Below are positions 7,668-15,527 of a stretch of 33,449 nucleotides of DNA, piece by piece. Both the position numbers and the translations under genes were made by a program. The stretch spans positions 1 to 33,449 of the forward strand of contig JAGWLG010000038.1 of the NCBI GenBank assembly GCA_028864975.1, read 5' to 3'. Every line of letters begins with the position of its first letter. Positions within the stretch are counted from its first letter, which is position 1. The stretch is from Thermoplasmata archaeon. Its GTDB lineage: Archaea > Thermoplasmatota > Thermoplasmata > Lutacidiplasmatales > UBA184. Under the pieces are notes generated by a model. It was not told the DNA's origin and made no database searches. It saw only the letters and a list, made by a program, of their open reading frames with translations.

Positions 7668-10135
7668 GGCCCCGCCTCGGTCCCCCGCGCGCGCCCTTCG
7701 TCCTGCAGGTCGCGGAGGTCCCGTCGGAGCATCTGGGCGGTCCGGGAGAGCTCCAGCCCCTCGACCAGTCCCTCGGCCTCCCGGACCCGCTGGTCCCGCA
7801 ACGGCCCGTCCCCCCGCAGCTGCGCGGCAATGGCGAGGCGGTAGAGCGCCTCCACCTCGGTGCGTCGATGGGACGCGGCGCGGCCGACCTCCAGGGCCTC
7901 TTTCGCGCGCGCTTCGGCCCGGTCGATGAGGGCGAGGCGGCCGGCGATGTCCGTTGCGTAGATCAGCGCCCTCCCTTCTCGCTCACGGTCCCCCAGGACC
8001 CGCGCGAGCTCGACCGACGTGTCCGCGAGCCCCTGGGCCTCCTTCAGCTCTCCCTTCGCGATGTGGTTCGAGGCCTTCCGCAACATCGCATCCATGAGCC
8101 GCCAGACCTCCGGTACCTCGGGGACAAGGGCGCGGGTGCGGGCATCCGTCTCCCGCGCTGCCTTCTCGTCGTTAAGGGAGCGTTCGATCGCCGCCCTCCC
8201 CAGCTCGGCAAAGAGCGCCCCCGCTCTGTCCCCCGCCTGGAGGAGCATCGCGATGCCCTCTTCGAGCTTCCGTGTCGAGGCCTCGCGGCTCGAAGGGTCC
8301 AGCATGAACTCCACGTCCGCGATCGCCGTGAGGGTCCGTCCGATCTCCACACGGGGGGCCCTCGCCCGCTCCAGGGCTTCCAGGCACCCCTGCAGGTCCT
8401 CTCTCGCCCCGGGATATTCTCCGGCGCCGTAGGAGATGCGGGAGCGGAATCGCAACACCCAGGCGATGCCCAACGGGTCGTTCGCGCCCCGAAACCGCTC
8501 CAGCGCCTCGTCGGCCAAGGTCCGCGCGACGGCCACGTCCCCTCGCCGCGCGGTCACCCGCGCAAGGTCCAGCAGCACCCCGGCGTACGGGGAGCCGCCC
8601 TCGTGCAGGTTGCGCAGAAGGTCGCGCGAGCGGGAGAGCGAGAGCGAGGCCGCCTCGTCCTGCCCGAGCGCATAGGCCACCGACCCCATCTCGTGGAGCA
8701 GGAGCGCCTCGCCGCGAGCGTCCTGCGGAGAGACCCGCTTCTGGACGGAGAGCATCTGCTCCAGGAGGTCCTTCTCCCTCGGGAGCGACCCCGCGGCCCG
8801 CGCGAGCTCGAGGGCGCTCCGCAGGTACTCGAGCGCCTTCGGGTCGACCTTGCCCTGGGTGAAGTGGTAGGTCAGGGCGAAGATGCGGGAGGCGTCCTTG
8901 CCCCCCGGAAGCCCTTCGACCGCTTCCGCGACCTTGCGATGGAGCACCCGACGGCGCGCGGCGGTGAGCTCCTTGTAGGTCCTCTGCCGCGTCCCTTCCT
9001 CGGAGAACTCGTAGACCGCGCCGGTCCGCTCGACCAGGAATCCCAGGTGCACGAGCTCCTCCAGCAGTTCCGCCGTCCTCTCCTCATCACCCCCGAAGGA
9101 ACGTCGAAGCAGCTCGAACGATGAGGAGGGCCCCGCTACCGAAGCCAGGGAGAGCAGACGTTCTTGCTCCTCGGTCAGGGCGGGGGCACCGTCCTCCTCC
9201 TCGCGCCCCCCCTCCTCCGAGGCCATCTTGGGGAGCGTACCTTGCGTCTGGTAGGCGCGCACCAATCGAAGCGCGACCCCCGGCATCCCCTGCGACCTCC
9301 CCACGACCTCCTCGAGCACCGACGGGGGTACGGGAGCCCGCAAGGGCGCGCCCTCGTCCAGGAACCGTCTCAGCTCGGTCGTGTCCATCGGCGCGAGCGG
9401 CCTCCGCACCGCCGTCCGGGAGAGGAAGGTCCGTTCGAGCGCCCGACGGAGCGGGGGGGCGAGATCCTCCTCCGCGGAGTAGGTGAGGAGGAGCCAGAGC
9501 GGCACCTCGGTCCTCCACTCGAGGAGGACCGCGACCAGGTCGGCGGAGACCGCATCGGCGAGCTCCAGGTCCTCGAGCGCAAGGAGGAGCGGGGCCTCGC
9601 GCGCGCGGTCGACCAGGAACCGCCGGATCTGCGTCAGCAGGCGGGAGCGCTTCTCGAGCGCCGCCTGGTTCGCGTCGGCCAGCGACCGGACGAGGCGGTC
9701 GTACTCCTCCTGCGTCGCGGCGGAGGCGTCCGGCGCTCCGCCCTCCGGTTCGGGGGCGAGCCCCGCGCCGAGGACCAGGGTCGTGAGCTCAAGGGGGCCG
9801 TGCGGCGAGATCTCCCGCGAGGAACCCTCTGTCTCGGTGGAGGCCGGCTCACCCGACCGATGCCAGGAGGCGAGCGCCCCGCGGAAGAGCGAGAGCGGAG
9901 CGAGCGCGTCGTCCTTCTCCGCGCGGCAGAGCAGCGTGTCGAACCCTTCCTGCTCTGCAGCACGCCGCGCGGCCTCCACCACCCAGGCGGTGCCCAGGTC
10001 CGGGGCCCCGACGAGGCACGTGGAGAGGGTCGTCGACCCCCCCCGGACCTCCTCCCGGTCTCGGGCCAGTTCGCGGAGCAGAGCCTCCCGGATCCGAGGG
10101 GCCTGGGGAACACCTGTCGCGGTGGAGGAGATCAT
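7664..10135 (-). CDS. STAND/AAA-like protein with degenerate ATP site and TPR array
   Basis: A protein of 823 residues, laid out like MalT/adenylate-cyclase-type STAND regulators. A P-loop-like domain is at about 20-330, a winged-helix-like segment near 340-420 (LLEELVHLGFLVERTGAVYEFS), and then an all-helical TPR array from about 430 to the end. The nucleotide site looks broken. Walker A reads GAPDLGTAW at 43-51 with Thr where Lys is expected, and Walker B reads LLLALEDLELAD with Glu188 in place of the usual first Asp. No sensor or catalytic effector domain is visible, so it may be a scaffold or an allosteric switch. ATG 10135 follows a GGAG and a TATA-like CAATAGCG about 36 nt upstream. The partner is unknown. 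Confidence 0.75.
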   Translation of the reverse strand: MISSTATGVPQAPRIREALLRELARDREEVRGGSTTLSTCLVGAPDLGTAWVVEAARRAAEQEGFDTLLCRAEKDDALAPLSLFRGALASWHRSGEPASTETEGSSREISPHGPLELTTLVLGAGLAPEPEGGAPDASAATQEEYDRLVRSLADANQAALEKRSRLLTQIRRFLVDRAREAPLLLALEDLELADAVSADLVAVLLEWRTEVPLWLLLTYSAEEDLAPPLRRALERTFLSRTAVRRPLAPMDTTELRRFLDEGAPLRAPVPPSVLEEVVGRSQGMPGVALRLVRAYQTQGTLPKMASEEGGREEEDGAPALTEEQERLLSLASVAGPSSSFELLRRSFGGDEERTAELLEELVHLGFLVERTGAVYEFSEEGTRQRTYKELTAARRRVLHRKVAEAVEGLPGGKDASRIFALTYHFTQGKVDPKALEYLRSALELARAAGSLPREKDLLEQMLSVQKRVSPQDARGEALLLHEMGSVAYALGQDEAASLSLSRSRDLLRNLHEGGSPYAGVLLDLARVTARRGDVAVARTLADEALERFRGANDPLGIAWVLRFRSRISYGAGEYPGAREDLQGCLEALERARAPRVEIGRTLTAIADVEFMLDPSSREASTRKLEEGIAMLLQAGDRAGALFAELGRAAIERSLNDEKAARETDARTRALVPEVPEVWRLMDAMLRKASNHIAKGELKEAQGLADTSVELARVLGDREREGRALIYATDIAGRLALIDRAEARAKEALEVGRAASHRRTEVEALYRLAIAAQLRGDGPLRDQRVREAEGLVEGLELSRTAQMLRRDLRDLQDEGRARGTEAGP

Positions 10136-10167
10136 CTCCGACCCGGGGGGGACGAGCGCACCGCAAC

Positions 10168-10175
10168 GCTATTGA
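10168..10175 (-). promoter_or_regulatory. TATA-like box of the pseudo-ATPase/TPR gene
   Basis: CAATAGCG on the minus strand is centred about 36 nt before ATG 10135, giving a predicted leader of about 10 nt that contains GGAG just before the start. Confidence 0.35.
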
Positions 10176-10211
10176 GGTTGCGCGAGGGACGTGCCCGGGG
10201 GCCTGCAGCGC

Positions 10212-10793
10212 TCAGCGCCGACGGGGAGCGGCCTCGGGTCGCCCTCGCGGGGAGGAGAGCGTCGGAGCGGCGAGCAGCGCGCCGCGCTCCAGTTCGGTCA
10301 CGGGGGGTCGCAGGCCGGAGATCAAGGACTTCGCCAGGTACACGTGCGGCGCGGCGCCCGAGCGGAGCCCCCGGAACTCCTCGGCCCCGCGCGTCACTTC
10401 GCGGTACTCGTAGTACTCCCCCTTGGGAAGGAACCAGAGCAACGTGTCATCGGTCCCTCGGGCCCCGTGCTCCCCCCGGGGGTACGTGGAGATCGCGAGG
10501 TGTCGCTCCACATCGTCGGGCAGATTGAAGACGAGCTTCCCCGTGAGCTGCGCCACCCCTACGACGCGGTTCTGCGCCATCTCCCGCGCGAAGAGCTCCG
10601 CCGACCGGTGCGTGCCGATGACCCGGAGCGTCCCCGCCCCGCGGTCGAGGAAGGCGATCGACCGCCCCGGCCGCTGGAGCCCTTCCAGGTCCTGGACGCG
10701 GCAGCCGAGGAGGTCCGCGACCTCCCCGGGAAGCTGCCCTGTGCACCAGCTGGGATGGACGGCGCGAAGGACGACGTACTCCTCGGAAGGCAT
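10212..10793 (-). CDS. Unknown protein of 193 residues
   Basis: I do not recognise this protein. It looks soluble, with a mixed alpha/beta composition, two cysteines near the N-terminus (SWCTGQ and LLGCRV) and an arginine/proline-rich tail (SPRGRPEAAPRRR). The chosen ATG 10793 starts MPSEEYVVLRAVHPSW. The longer frame needs TTG at 10838 and would include the promoter. A TATA-like CATAAGTA is centred 25 nt before ATG 10793, which predicts a leaderless mRNA. It lies 23 nt downstream of the HAD phosphatase gene and 76 nt upstream of the pseudo-ATPase gene, so the three may be partly co-transcribed. Confidence 0.6.
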   Translation of the reverse strand: MPSEEYVVLRAVHPSWCTGQLPGEVADLLGCRVQDLEGLQRPGRSIAFLDRGAGTLRVIGTHRSAELFAREMAQNRVVGVAQLTGKLVFNLPDDVERHLAISTYPRGEHGARGTDDTLLWFLPKGEYYEYREVTRGAEEFRGLRSGAAPHVYLAKSLISGLRPPVTELERGALLAAPTLSSPRGRPEAAPRRR

Positions 10794-10813
10794 GGATGTG
10801 TAAGAATTCTCAA

Positions 10814-10821
10814 TACTTATG
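10814..10821 (-). promoter_or_regulatory. TATA-like box overlapping the HAD gene stop
   Basis: CATAAGTA on the minus strand overlaps the TAA stop of the HAD gene (10817-10819) and is centred 25 nt before ATG 10793. It lies in a short AT-rich island in otherwise GC-rich sequence, so the unknown 193-residue gene probably has its own promoter. Confidence 0.5.
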
Positions 10822-11554
10822 AGCCTAGCCTTTCGCAACGGAACGACCCGACACGGGGGGGTGGGTCCCCGGAAGGAAGGGGCCGCGGGTGGGCACGGAC
10901 CCCGTAGCGCAGGAGAGGCAGGAGCTTTCGAGCATCACGGGTGTCGACGGTGAGGTCCGCCCTGGCTCGCACCTCGGGGATGCGGCTGTTGAGCGCGATA
11001 CCCGACGCCACGTAGGGGAAGACCCGGGCATCGGCGAGCCCGTCGCCGAGGTGGACGACCTCCGAGGGGGAGCTCCCAGTGGCCTGCAGGAGGAGCCTCA
11101 GCCCCTCCCGCTTGTCGACGTGGACGTTACGGACCCCCTGGATGGTCCCGTCGCGAACGCTTTGCTGTACCCCGGCGAATAGGTCGAACCCGTAGTGTCG
11201 CGCGTACCACCGACAGACGTACAGGGGATTGTGGGTCAGGAGGGCGACCTTCGTCCCCCGGGCGTGGAGGGCGGCGATCGTTGGGACCAGGTGGGGAAGG
11301 TGATGCGTCCGGTCGAGGATCCCCTCGAGGTCGGAGAGCGGGAGGCCGCGCGCGAAGTTCAGGAGCCGTCGAAGGTGTTCGTCCTCCGTGGCCTCCCCGC
11401 CCACGAAGAGGTCCTGGGCACGGTCGAACGCTTCTTCCTCCCCCCGAAAGGACGCGATCGCTCGCCATCCATGCCCGATGGCGATGGTCCCGTCCACGTC
11501 GAAGGAGACGAGACGGATGGGCTTTCCGGCGTAGGGGCCTTCCTGTCGCTCCAT
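10817..11554 (-). CDS. HAD-superfamily phosphatase, phosphoserine phosphatase-like
   Basis: A cytoplasmic hydrolase of 245 residues acting on a small phosphorylated compound. HAD motif I SFDVDGTI carries nucleophile Asp19 and acid/base Asp21. Motif II is LLTHNP, the motif III lysine is in NVHVDKREG, and motif IV is HLGDGLADARVF. A helical cap follows motif I (about 30-90), as in the SerB/C1 group. Known members act on phosphoserine, phosphoglycolate or similar substrates; nothing here settles which. ATG 11554 (MERQEGPY) is preferred over the TTG two codons upstream. It is the first gene of a minus-strand run with the unknown 193-residue gene and diverges from the SWIM gene. Confidence 0.85.
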   Translation of the reverse strand: MERQEGPYAGKPIRLVSFDVDGTIAIGHGWRAIASFRGEEEAFDRAQDLFVGGEATEDEHLRRLLNFARGLPLSDLEGILDRTHHLPHLVPTIAALHARGTKVALLTHNPLYVCRWYARHYGFDLFAGVQQSVRDGTIQGVRNVHVDKREGLRLLLQATGSSPSEVVHLGDGLADARVFPYVASGIALNSRIPEVRARADLTVDTRDARKLLPLLRYGVRAHPRPLPSGDPPPRVGSFRCERLGS

Positions 11555-11636
11555 GGCCAACGTTCCAAGGGAGGAGAGCGGCCAGGGTACTCCCCAGAAA
11601 AAGAGGCCGTAGGCAGCGGGTCTTCGCGAGGCTCAA

Positions 11637-12215
11637 GTGCCCGCGGCCCCTCGATGCTCCGTGGAGGAGGAGCGGGAGCCCCCTGAGCAGGAGGGGCGCA
11701 AGCGGCCCGACGGGAAGGGTCACGACCCCGTCGGGAAAGGGGCGGCGCACCGCGTCCTGAAGCTCATGCCGGGGGGCGAGGAGGAGGGCCACCCCCTCTC
11801 GCCTACCGAGGCCCGGAAGGCCCGGGCCGCCCATGAGAGGTTCGACGTCTTGTTCACCCCGACACCGCTCGGCCTCCCCTGCTGGACCATCGAGAGCGGG
11901 AGCGGGCAGACCTACAAGGTCGTGGTCCCCGCCTTCCCGGAGCGAGAGGGGGCGCAGTGCAGTTGCCCCGACTTCCTGACGAGAGGGCTCGGGACCTGCA
12001 AGCATCTGGAGGCCACGCTTGCGCAGGCGGCCGCGTCTCCCCCCAAGGACCTCGCGCAGCGCCTCAAGGTCTCGGCCTACGCCCCAGGTTGGGCGGCCAT
12101 TGAGAGGGCCCAGGAAAACGCGCTCAGGCTCCTGGAATCCCCGGCCCCCCCGGATCCCGCGGTGGTGGCGGTCGCCCTTCGGAGGGCAGGGAGGCTCCTG
12201 ATCTCGGAGGGGTGA
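11637..12215 (+). CDS. SWIM zinc-finger protein
   Basis: A protein of 192 residues built around one SWIM domain, Cys108-x-Cys110-x10-Cys121-x-His123 (QCSCPDF then GTCKHLEA). It is preceded by the usual beta strands (WTIESGSGQTYKVVVPAF). SWIM domains bind DNA or protein; in archaea they occur alone or next to SNF2/helicase and recombination proteins. No helicase is adjacent here. The first ~40 residues are charged and low in complexity, and ATG 11766 (MPGGEEEG) is an alternative start; GTG 11637 is simply the first available. The last 92 nt overlap, tail to tail, the giant surface-protein gene. Domain is sure, role unknown. Confidence 0.8.
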   Translation: MPAAPRCSVEEEREPPEQEGRKRPDGKGHDPVGKGAAHRVLKLMPGGEEEGHPLSPTEARKARAAHERFDVLFTPTPLGLPCWTIESGSGQTYKVVVPAFPEREGAQCSCPDFLTRGLGTCKHLEATLAQAAASPPKDLAQRLKVSAYAPGWAAIERAQENALRLLESPAPPDPAVVAVALRRAGRLLISEG

Positions 12216-15200
12216 CCTCCTCCCGACGCAGGACCTCCCGGACGACGAGCACGAAGGCCACGGTGGCGAGGGCGACCAGGAAGGCCGAGACCGCGACCCA
12301 GCCCGAGGTCCAGCTCCAAGTCCAGGGGAGGACCCTCGGCGGTGCGGCGACGGTCGTGAAGCTGACCCAAGGAGACCAGGGTCCCGATAGCCCCACGGAG
12401 TTCCAGGCACGGACCCGGACCTGGTACGTGGTTCCCGGGAGGAGACCGGAGAGGACCCACTGCGTCGAGGCGCCTGTCGAGTACACCCCTGTGAGGAACG
12501 TCGTGGCGGCCGCTCCGCCGGGCGTCGGAGGCGGCTCCACCTCGAGCGTGTAGTTCACGATTCTTCCCGACCCGAGGTCGGTGGGTGCTTCCCAGGTGAT
12601 GTTCCACGTCTCCGAGACCTGTGTGGCCGTCACGTTGCCGACCGCACCCGGGGCGAGCAGCAGATCCGAGGGGACGACCTCGATCGGAAGGGAGAAGGTC
12701 GCGTTCTCCGAACCGTAGCTCGCTCGGACCGAGAGCGTCCCGTTCCCCGCAGACGCGTTCGCCTGGACCTCGAAGAGCTCGGAGGTCGCCGAGCCGACCC
12801 AGCGCCCTTCCACGCTCGACGCGAGGCTCGAGGGGGAGACGTGCGAAGACCAGCTCACGAAGGAGAACGGTCGCCCGAGCTGGTCGAACGGCGCGAGCGC
12901 GACGTACGCGTTGTTCCCTGAGAGGGTCGCGAGCCCGAGGGAGCAGCTGCCCAAGCAGGGGCCGGTCAGGTCCTGCACGTAGGCGAGGGTCGGGACGTAG
13001 GTGAAGATCGGGGTGGAGGCCAGGAACTCTATCCCACCGGGGCCCAAGACCGAGGCGTTGAGCCATCCCGCCGCCGGGTTCCCGGTGAGGGTGACGTTGA
13101 CCTCTCGCCCTCGTCCGTTCGAGATCGCCCCGAGCGAGGAGGGGGAGATCGACCAGCTCACCGGGCCCAAGGCACCCGGCACCTGCGTCGTTCCCACCGT
13201 GAAGATCGTCCCCCCGGGCACCACCGTCACTCCCATCGCCCAGGTCTCCATCGCAAAGGTCCCCTGCACGGCCTCGACGACCGCCGACGCCCCGTTCGCG
13301 GTGATGGCGATCATGGAGGCGGTCGAAGGGGGCTCCACCACGTCGAAGAGGAACTCCCCCACCACCGTTCGTCCCCCGTAGGTCCAGGTGACGTTCCCTT
13401 CCACCCACCCGGGAGCGCTCCCGGCCGTGATCTCGAGAGACGAACCCCAGCTCGACCCCGAGATCCCTCCGTCGGAGCCCGGCGCGAGCTGCCATGAGAA
13501 GTTCCCGGGAGCCCCCACCGGGTCCCCGTACTGGTCGAGGACCAGAGCGGAGAGCGGGACCGGGGCGTTCTCGAAGACGCCCCCGTAGGGAGTGACGCTA
13601 GGGGTCGACGCCACGGCCAGGGCCGAGGGGACCCGCGCATCCACCACGATCGGGAAGGAGACCGTCTGTCGCTCACCTCCCCACTGGAGCTTCTCCTCCA
13701 CGACCCCCACGCCCGGTGTGCTCCCGGCCTTGAAGACCCCCAGCTCGGGGAGGTCGCGGGGACCTCCACTACCCTGCGGGGAGACCGTGCCCAGCGAGGT
13801 GGGGAGCACGGACCAGCTCACGTTCATCTGCGGGTACTCGAGGCCGTAGTATCCTCCGGCCAGGAGGAGGTTGCCGAAGAGGTCCTGGTCGACGCCCTCG
13901 AGGTACGCGGTCGCTCCCTCGGCCACGTGGTCGGACGGTCCTCCGAAGAGGGCCACGGAGTTCACGGCGGGGGCGAGCACCGTCAGGGGGATGGGGATCG
14001 AGAGCGGAGCTCCCCCCGTGCGGTTGACCGCGGCCAGGACCGAGCCGTTCATGGGACGGGTCCCCGCCACGAAGACGACCTGGGTGCCGCCTCCCACGAG
14101 CCTTCCCAGCCCCGAGGGGTGGACCGACCACGAGACGTTGACCGCCCCGGGGTAGAGCCCGCCGTATTGGTCCACGCCCTCGACGGAGAGCGCCACGCCT
14201 TGACCGGGGAAGAGGGGGGCGGGCGAGATCGTGGGTGAGTAGAGCCCTGTCAACGTGACCGAAGGCGCCGGACCGCTCACCACGACCGTAACGGAGGAGC
14301 GGAGGGTCCCCCAGGGCCCAGAGGTGAGCGAGACGTTGATCCAGCCGCTCCCTCCCGGCCCGCGAGCGGCGAAGGTGGCGGACCCCCCCGAGGGCACGAG
14401 CGTCCCCAAGGAGGAGGGGGAAAGGGTCCACGTGAAGCTCCCCGAGGGGGCTACGCCCCATCCGTCCGAGGCGCTCACCGAGAGCGGAAGCACGTCTCCC
14501 GGTCGGAGAGAAGCGCTCTGCGGGAAGACATGGAGGGCGACGCCCGCGGACGACGGCGGCACGGAGATCTCCAGGCTCGCGTTCCTCCACGTGCCGTTCG
14601 CAAGCGTGGAAGCGTTGAGCCAACCGTCCCCGGCGGTCGCGGCGACGTGGGCGCTCACTGTGGCCCCCGCCGAGGTCGTGATCTCACCGAATCCCGCAGG
14701 CGAGAGCGTCCAAGCGACCGGGGGGATCGCCCATGGGCAGGTGGAACCCGTCTGGTCCAGAAGGCGAGGGCTCACGCTGAGGTTCGAACCCGCCTCCTCG
14801 AGGAGGCGGGAGGGCAGGTCCAGGCTCAGGAGGACGCAGGCGGGCGCGTAGACGACGACCGAGACCTGATTGGTCGCGCTCGTCCCGTTCCAAGTGGCCA
14901 CGACCGTGATGGTTCCGTTCCCCGGAAGCGCTCCCGCCGCAAAGTTCCCGCCGGAACTGACCGATCCGAGGGAGGGGGGCGCAACGCTCCAGGTCAGATT
15001 GGCCCCGAACGCGAGCGCCGCACCGACGCCGGACCAGTCGAACGCCTCCGGGTAAAGGGCACGGGTCCCCCCGACAGGTACCAGCAGGGCGCTAGGGTCG
15101 TAGGCCCCCAGGAGAGGTGAGGCCCCTGCGGAGCTCGAAGTAAGAGAATTCTGGCGGAACGCTCCGGGTACGGCATCGGTCAGGGGCGACGCGACCGGGC

Positions 15201-15339
15201 CGTGCCGGGGGACGAGAGCCCTCGGAGGGCTCCCCACGGAGGGGATCGCGAAGAGCGAGGGGAGCAAGAGGGCCACTAGGAGGAGCAACGCGAAGACCCT
15301 CGTCCCGGCCAGGGGACCCAAGCTTCGAGACCGCACCAC
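12124..15339 (-). CDS. Giant modular surface protein with ~8 repeats, an Fn3 domain and a C-terminal anchor
   Basis: About 1071 residues. A signal peptide (FALLLLVALLLPSLFA) leads into about eight modules of roughly 100 residues, each marked by a W-S/T-x-x-P-x-S-L-G motif: WSVAPPSLG, WTLSPAGFG, WTLSPSSLG, WSVHPSGLG, WSVLPTSLG, WQLAPGSDG, WSISPSSLG and WSSHVSPSSLA. They look like bacterial-Ig-type beta sandwiches. A fibronectin type III domain (VTATQVSETWNITW to VSFTTV) precedes the membrane helix and a short basic tail. Many N-x-S/T sites suggest glycosylation. It is probably an adhesin or S-layer-associated stalk; no enzyme motif is seen. The frame extends to a TTG at 15402, but GTG 15339 or 15336 keeps the signal peptide and fits the TATA-like box at 15359-15366. 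Confidence 0.85.
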   Translation of the reverse strand: MVRSRSLGPLAGTRVFALLLLVALLLPSLFAIPSVGSPPRALVPRHGPVASPLTDAVPGAFRQNSLTSSSAGASPLLGAYDPSALLVPVGGTRALYPEAFDWSGVGAALAFGANLTWSVAPPSLGSVSSGGNFAAGALPGNGTITVVATWNGTSATNQVSVVVYAPACVLLSLDLPSRLLEEAGSNLSVSPRLLDQTGSTCPWAIPPVAWTLSPAGFGEITTSAGATVSAHVAATAGDGWLNASTLANGTWRNASLEISVPPSSAGVALHVFPQSASLRPGDVLPLSVSASDGWGVAPSGSFTWTLSPSSLGTLVPSGGSATFAARGPGGSGWINVSLTSGPWGTLRSSVTVVVSGPAPSVTLTGLYSPTISPAPLFPGQGVALSVEGVDQYGGLYPGAVNVSWSVHPSGLGRLVGGGTQVVFVAGTRPMNGSVLAAVNRTGGAPLSIPIPLTVLAPAVNSVALFGGPSDHVAEGATAYLEGVDQDLFGNLLLAGGYYGLEYPQMNVSWSVLPTSLGTVSPQGSGGPRDLPELGVFKAGSTPGVGVVEEKLQWGGERQTVSFPIVVDARVPSALAVASTPSVTPYGGVFENAPVPLSALVLDQYGDPVGAPGNFSWQLAPGSDGGISGSSWGSSLEITAGSAPGWVEGNVTWTYGGRTVVGEFLFDVVEPPSTASMIAITANGASAVVEAVQGTFAMETWAMGVTVVPGGTIFTVGTTQVPGALGPVSWSISPSSLGAISNGRGREVNVTLTGNPAAGWLNASVLGPGGIEFLASTPIFTYVPTLAYVQDLTGPCLGSCSLGLATLSGNNAYVALAPFDQLGRPFSFVSWSSHVSPSSLASSVEGRWVGSATSELFEVQANASAGNGTLSVRASYGSENATFSLPIEVVPSDLLLAPGAVGNVTATQVSETWNITWEAPTDLGSGRIVNYTLEVEPPPTPGGAAATTFLTGVYSTGASTQWVLSGLLPGTTYQVRVRAWNSVGLSGPWSPWVSFTTVAAPPRVLPWTWSWTSGWVAVSAFLVALATVAFVLVVREVLRREEVTPPRSGASLPSEGRPPPPRDPGGPGIPGA

Positions 15340-15527
15340 GAACCCACTATCCTCCTCCCGATATGTGGAGTTCTGGGCCAGCAAGGCCCGGGCGTCTCTC
15401 AACGATGTCGGGCAAGTCAGAATAGTTTTCCATAATGTCGGATCTATTCCAACAGTTTTGCATTTTTTGACAATTATTCGCTATTTTTTTCGAACACTAT
15501 ATCGCCCTCCTAGGCCTGGGAGGAGGC
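15340..15527. promoter_or_regulatory. Divergent AT-rich regulatory region with two TATA boxes
   Basis: This 188-nt gap separates two divergent genes. ACATATCG on the minus strand (15359-15366) serves the giant surface gene. ACTATATC (15496-15503) is centred 28 nt before ATG 15528, so the synthetase-like mRNA should be leaderless and the GGGAGGAGG just before its ATG would not be transcribed. Positions 15405-15494 are strikingly AT-rich, contain T6 (15463-15468) and T7 (15484-15490), and show a 30-bp periodicity: ATGTCGG at 15405 and 15435, AGTTTT-C/G-CAT at 15424 and 15454. Confidence 0.6.
15405..15464. repeat. Two degenerate 30-bp direct repeats in a promoter
   Basis: Units 15405-15434 and 15435-15464 both begin ATGTCGG and carry AGTTTT-C/G-CAT at the same offset. 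By eye 19 of 30 positions agree. A third, weaker unit may follow (TATTC and a T tract in phase). Thirty base pairs is close to three helical turns, which would put bound proteins on the same face. Confidence 0.5.

Noticed and set aside
7322..10528. Long plus-strand open frames (600 and 454 codons) opposite the ATPase-TPR gene
   Set aside because: Same shadow composition, no domain; the minus-strand protein has regular TPR helices.
14780..14815. tRNA-like GGTTCGAACCC with a nearby inverted repeat
   Set aside because: It lies inside the giant surface protein gene and no acceptor or anticodon arms can be drawn around it.
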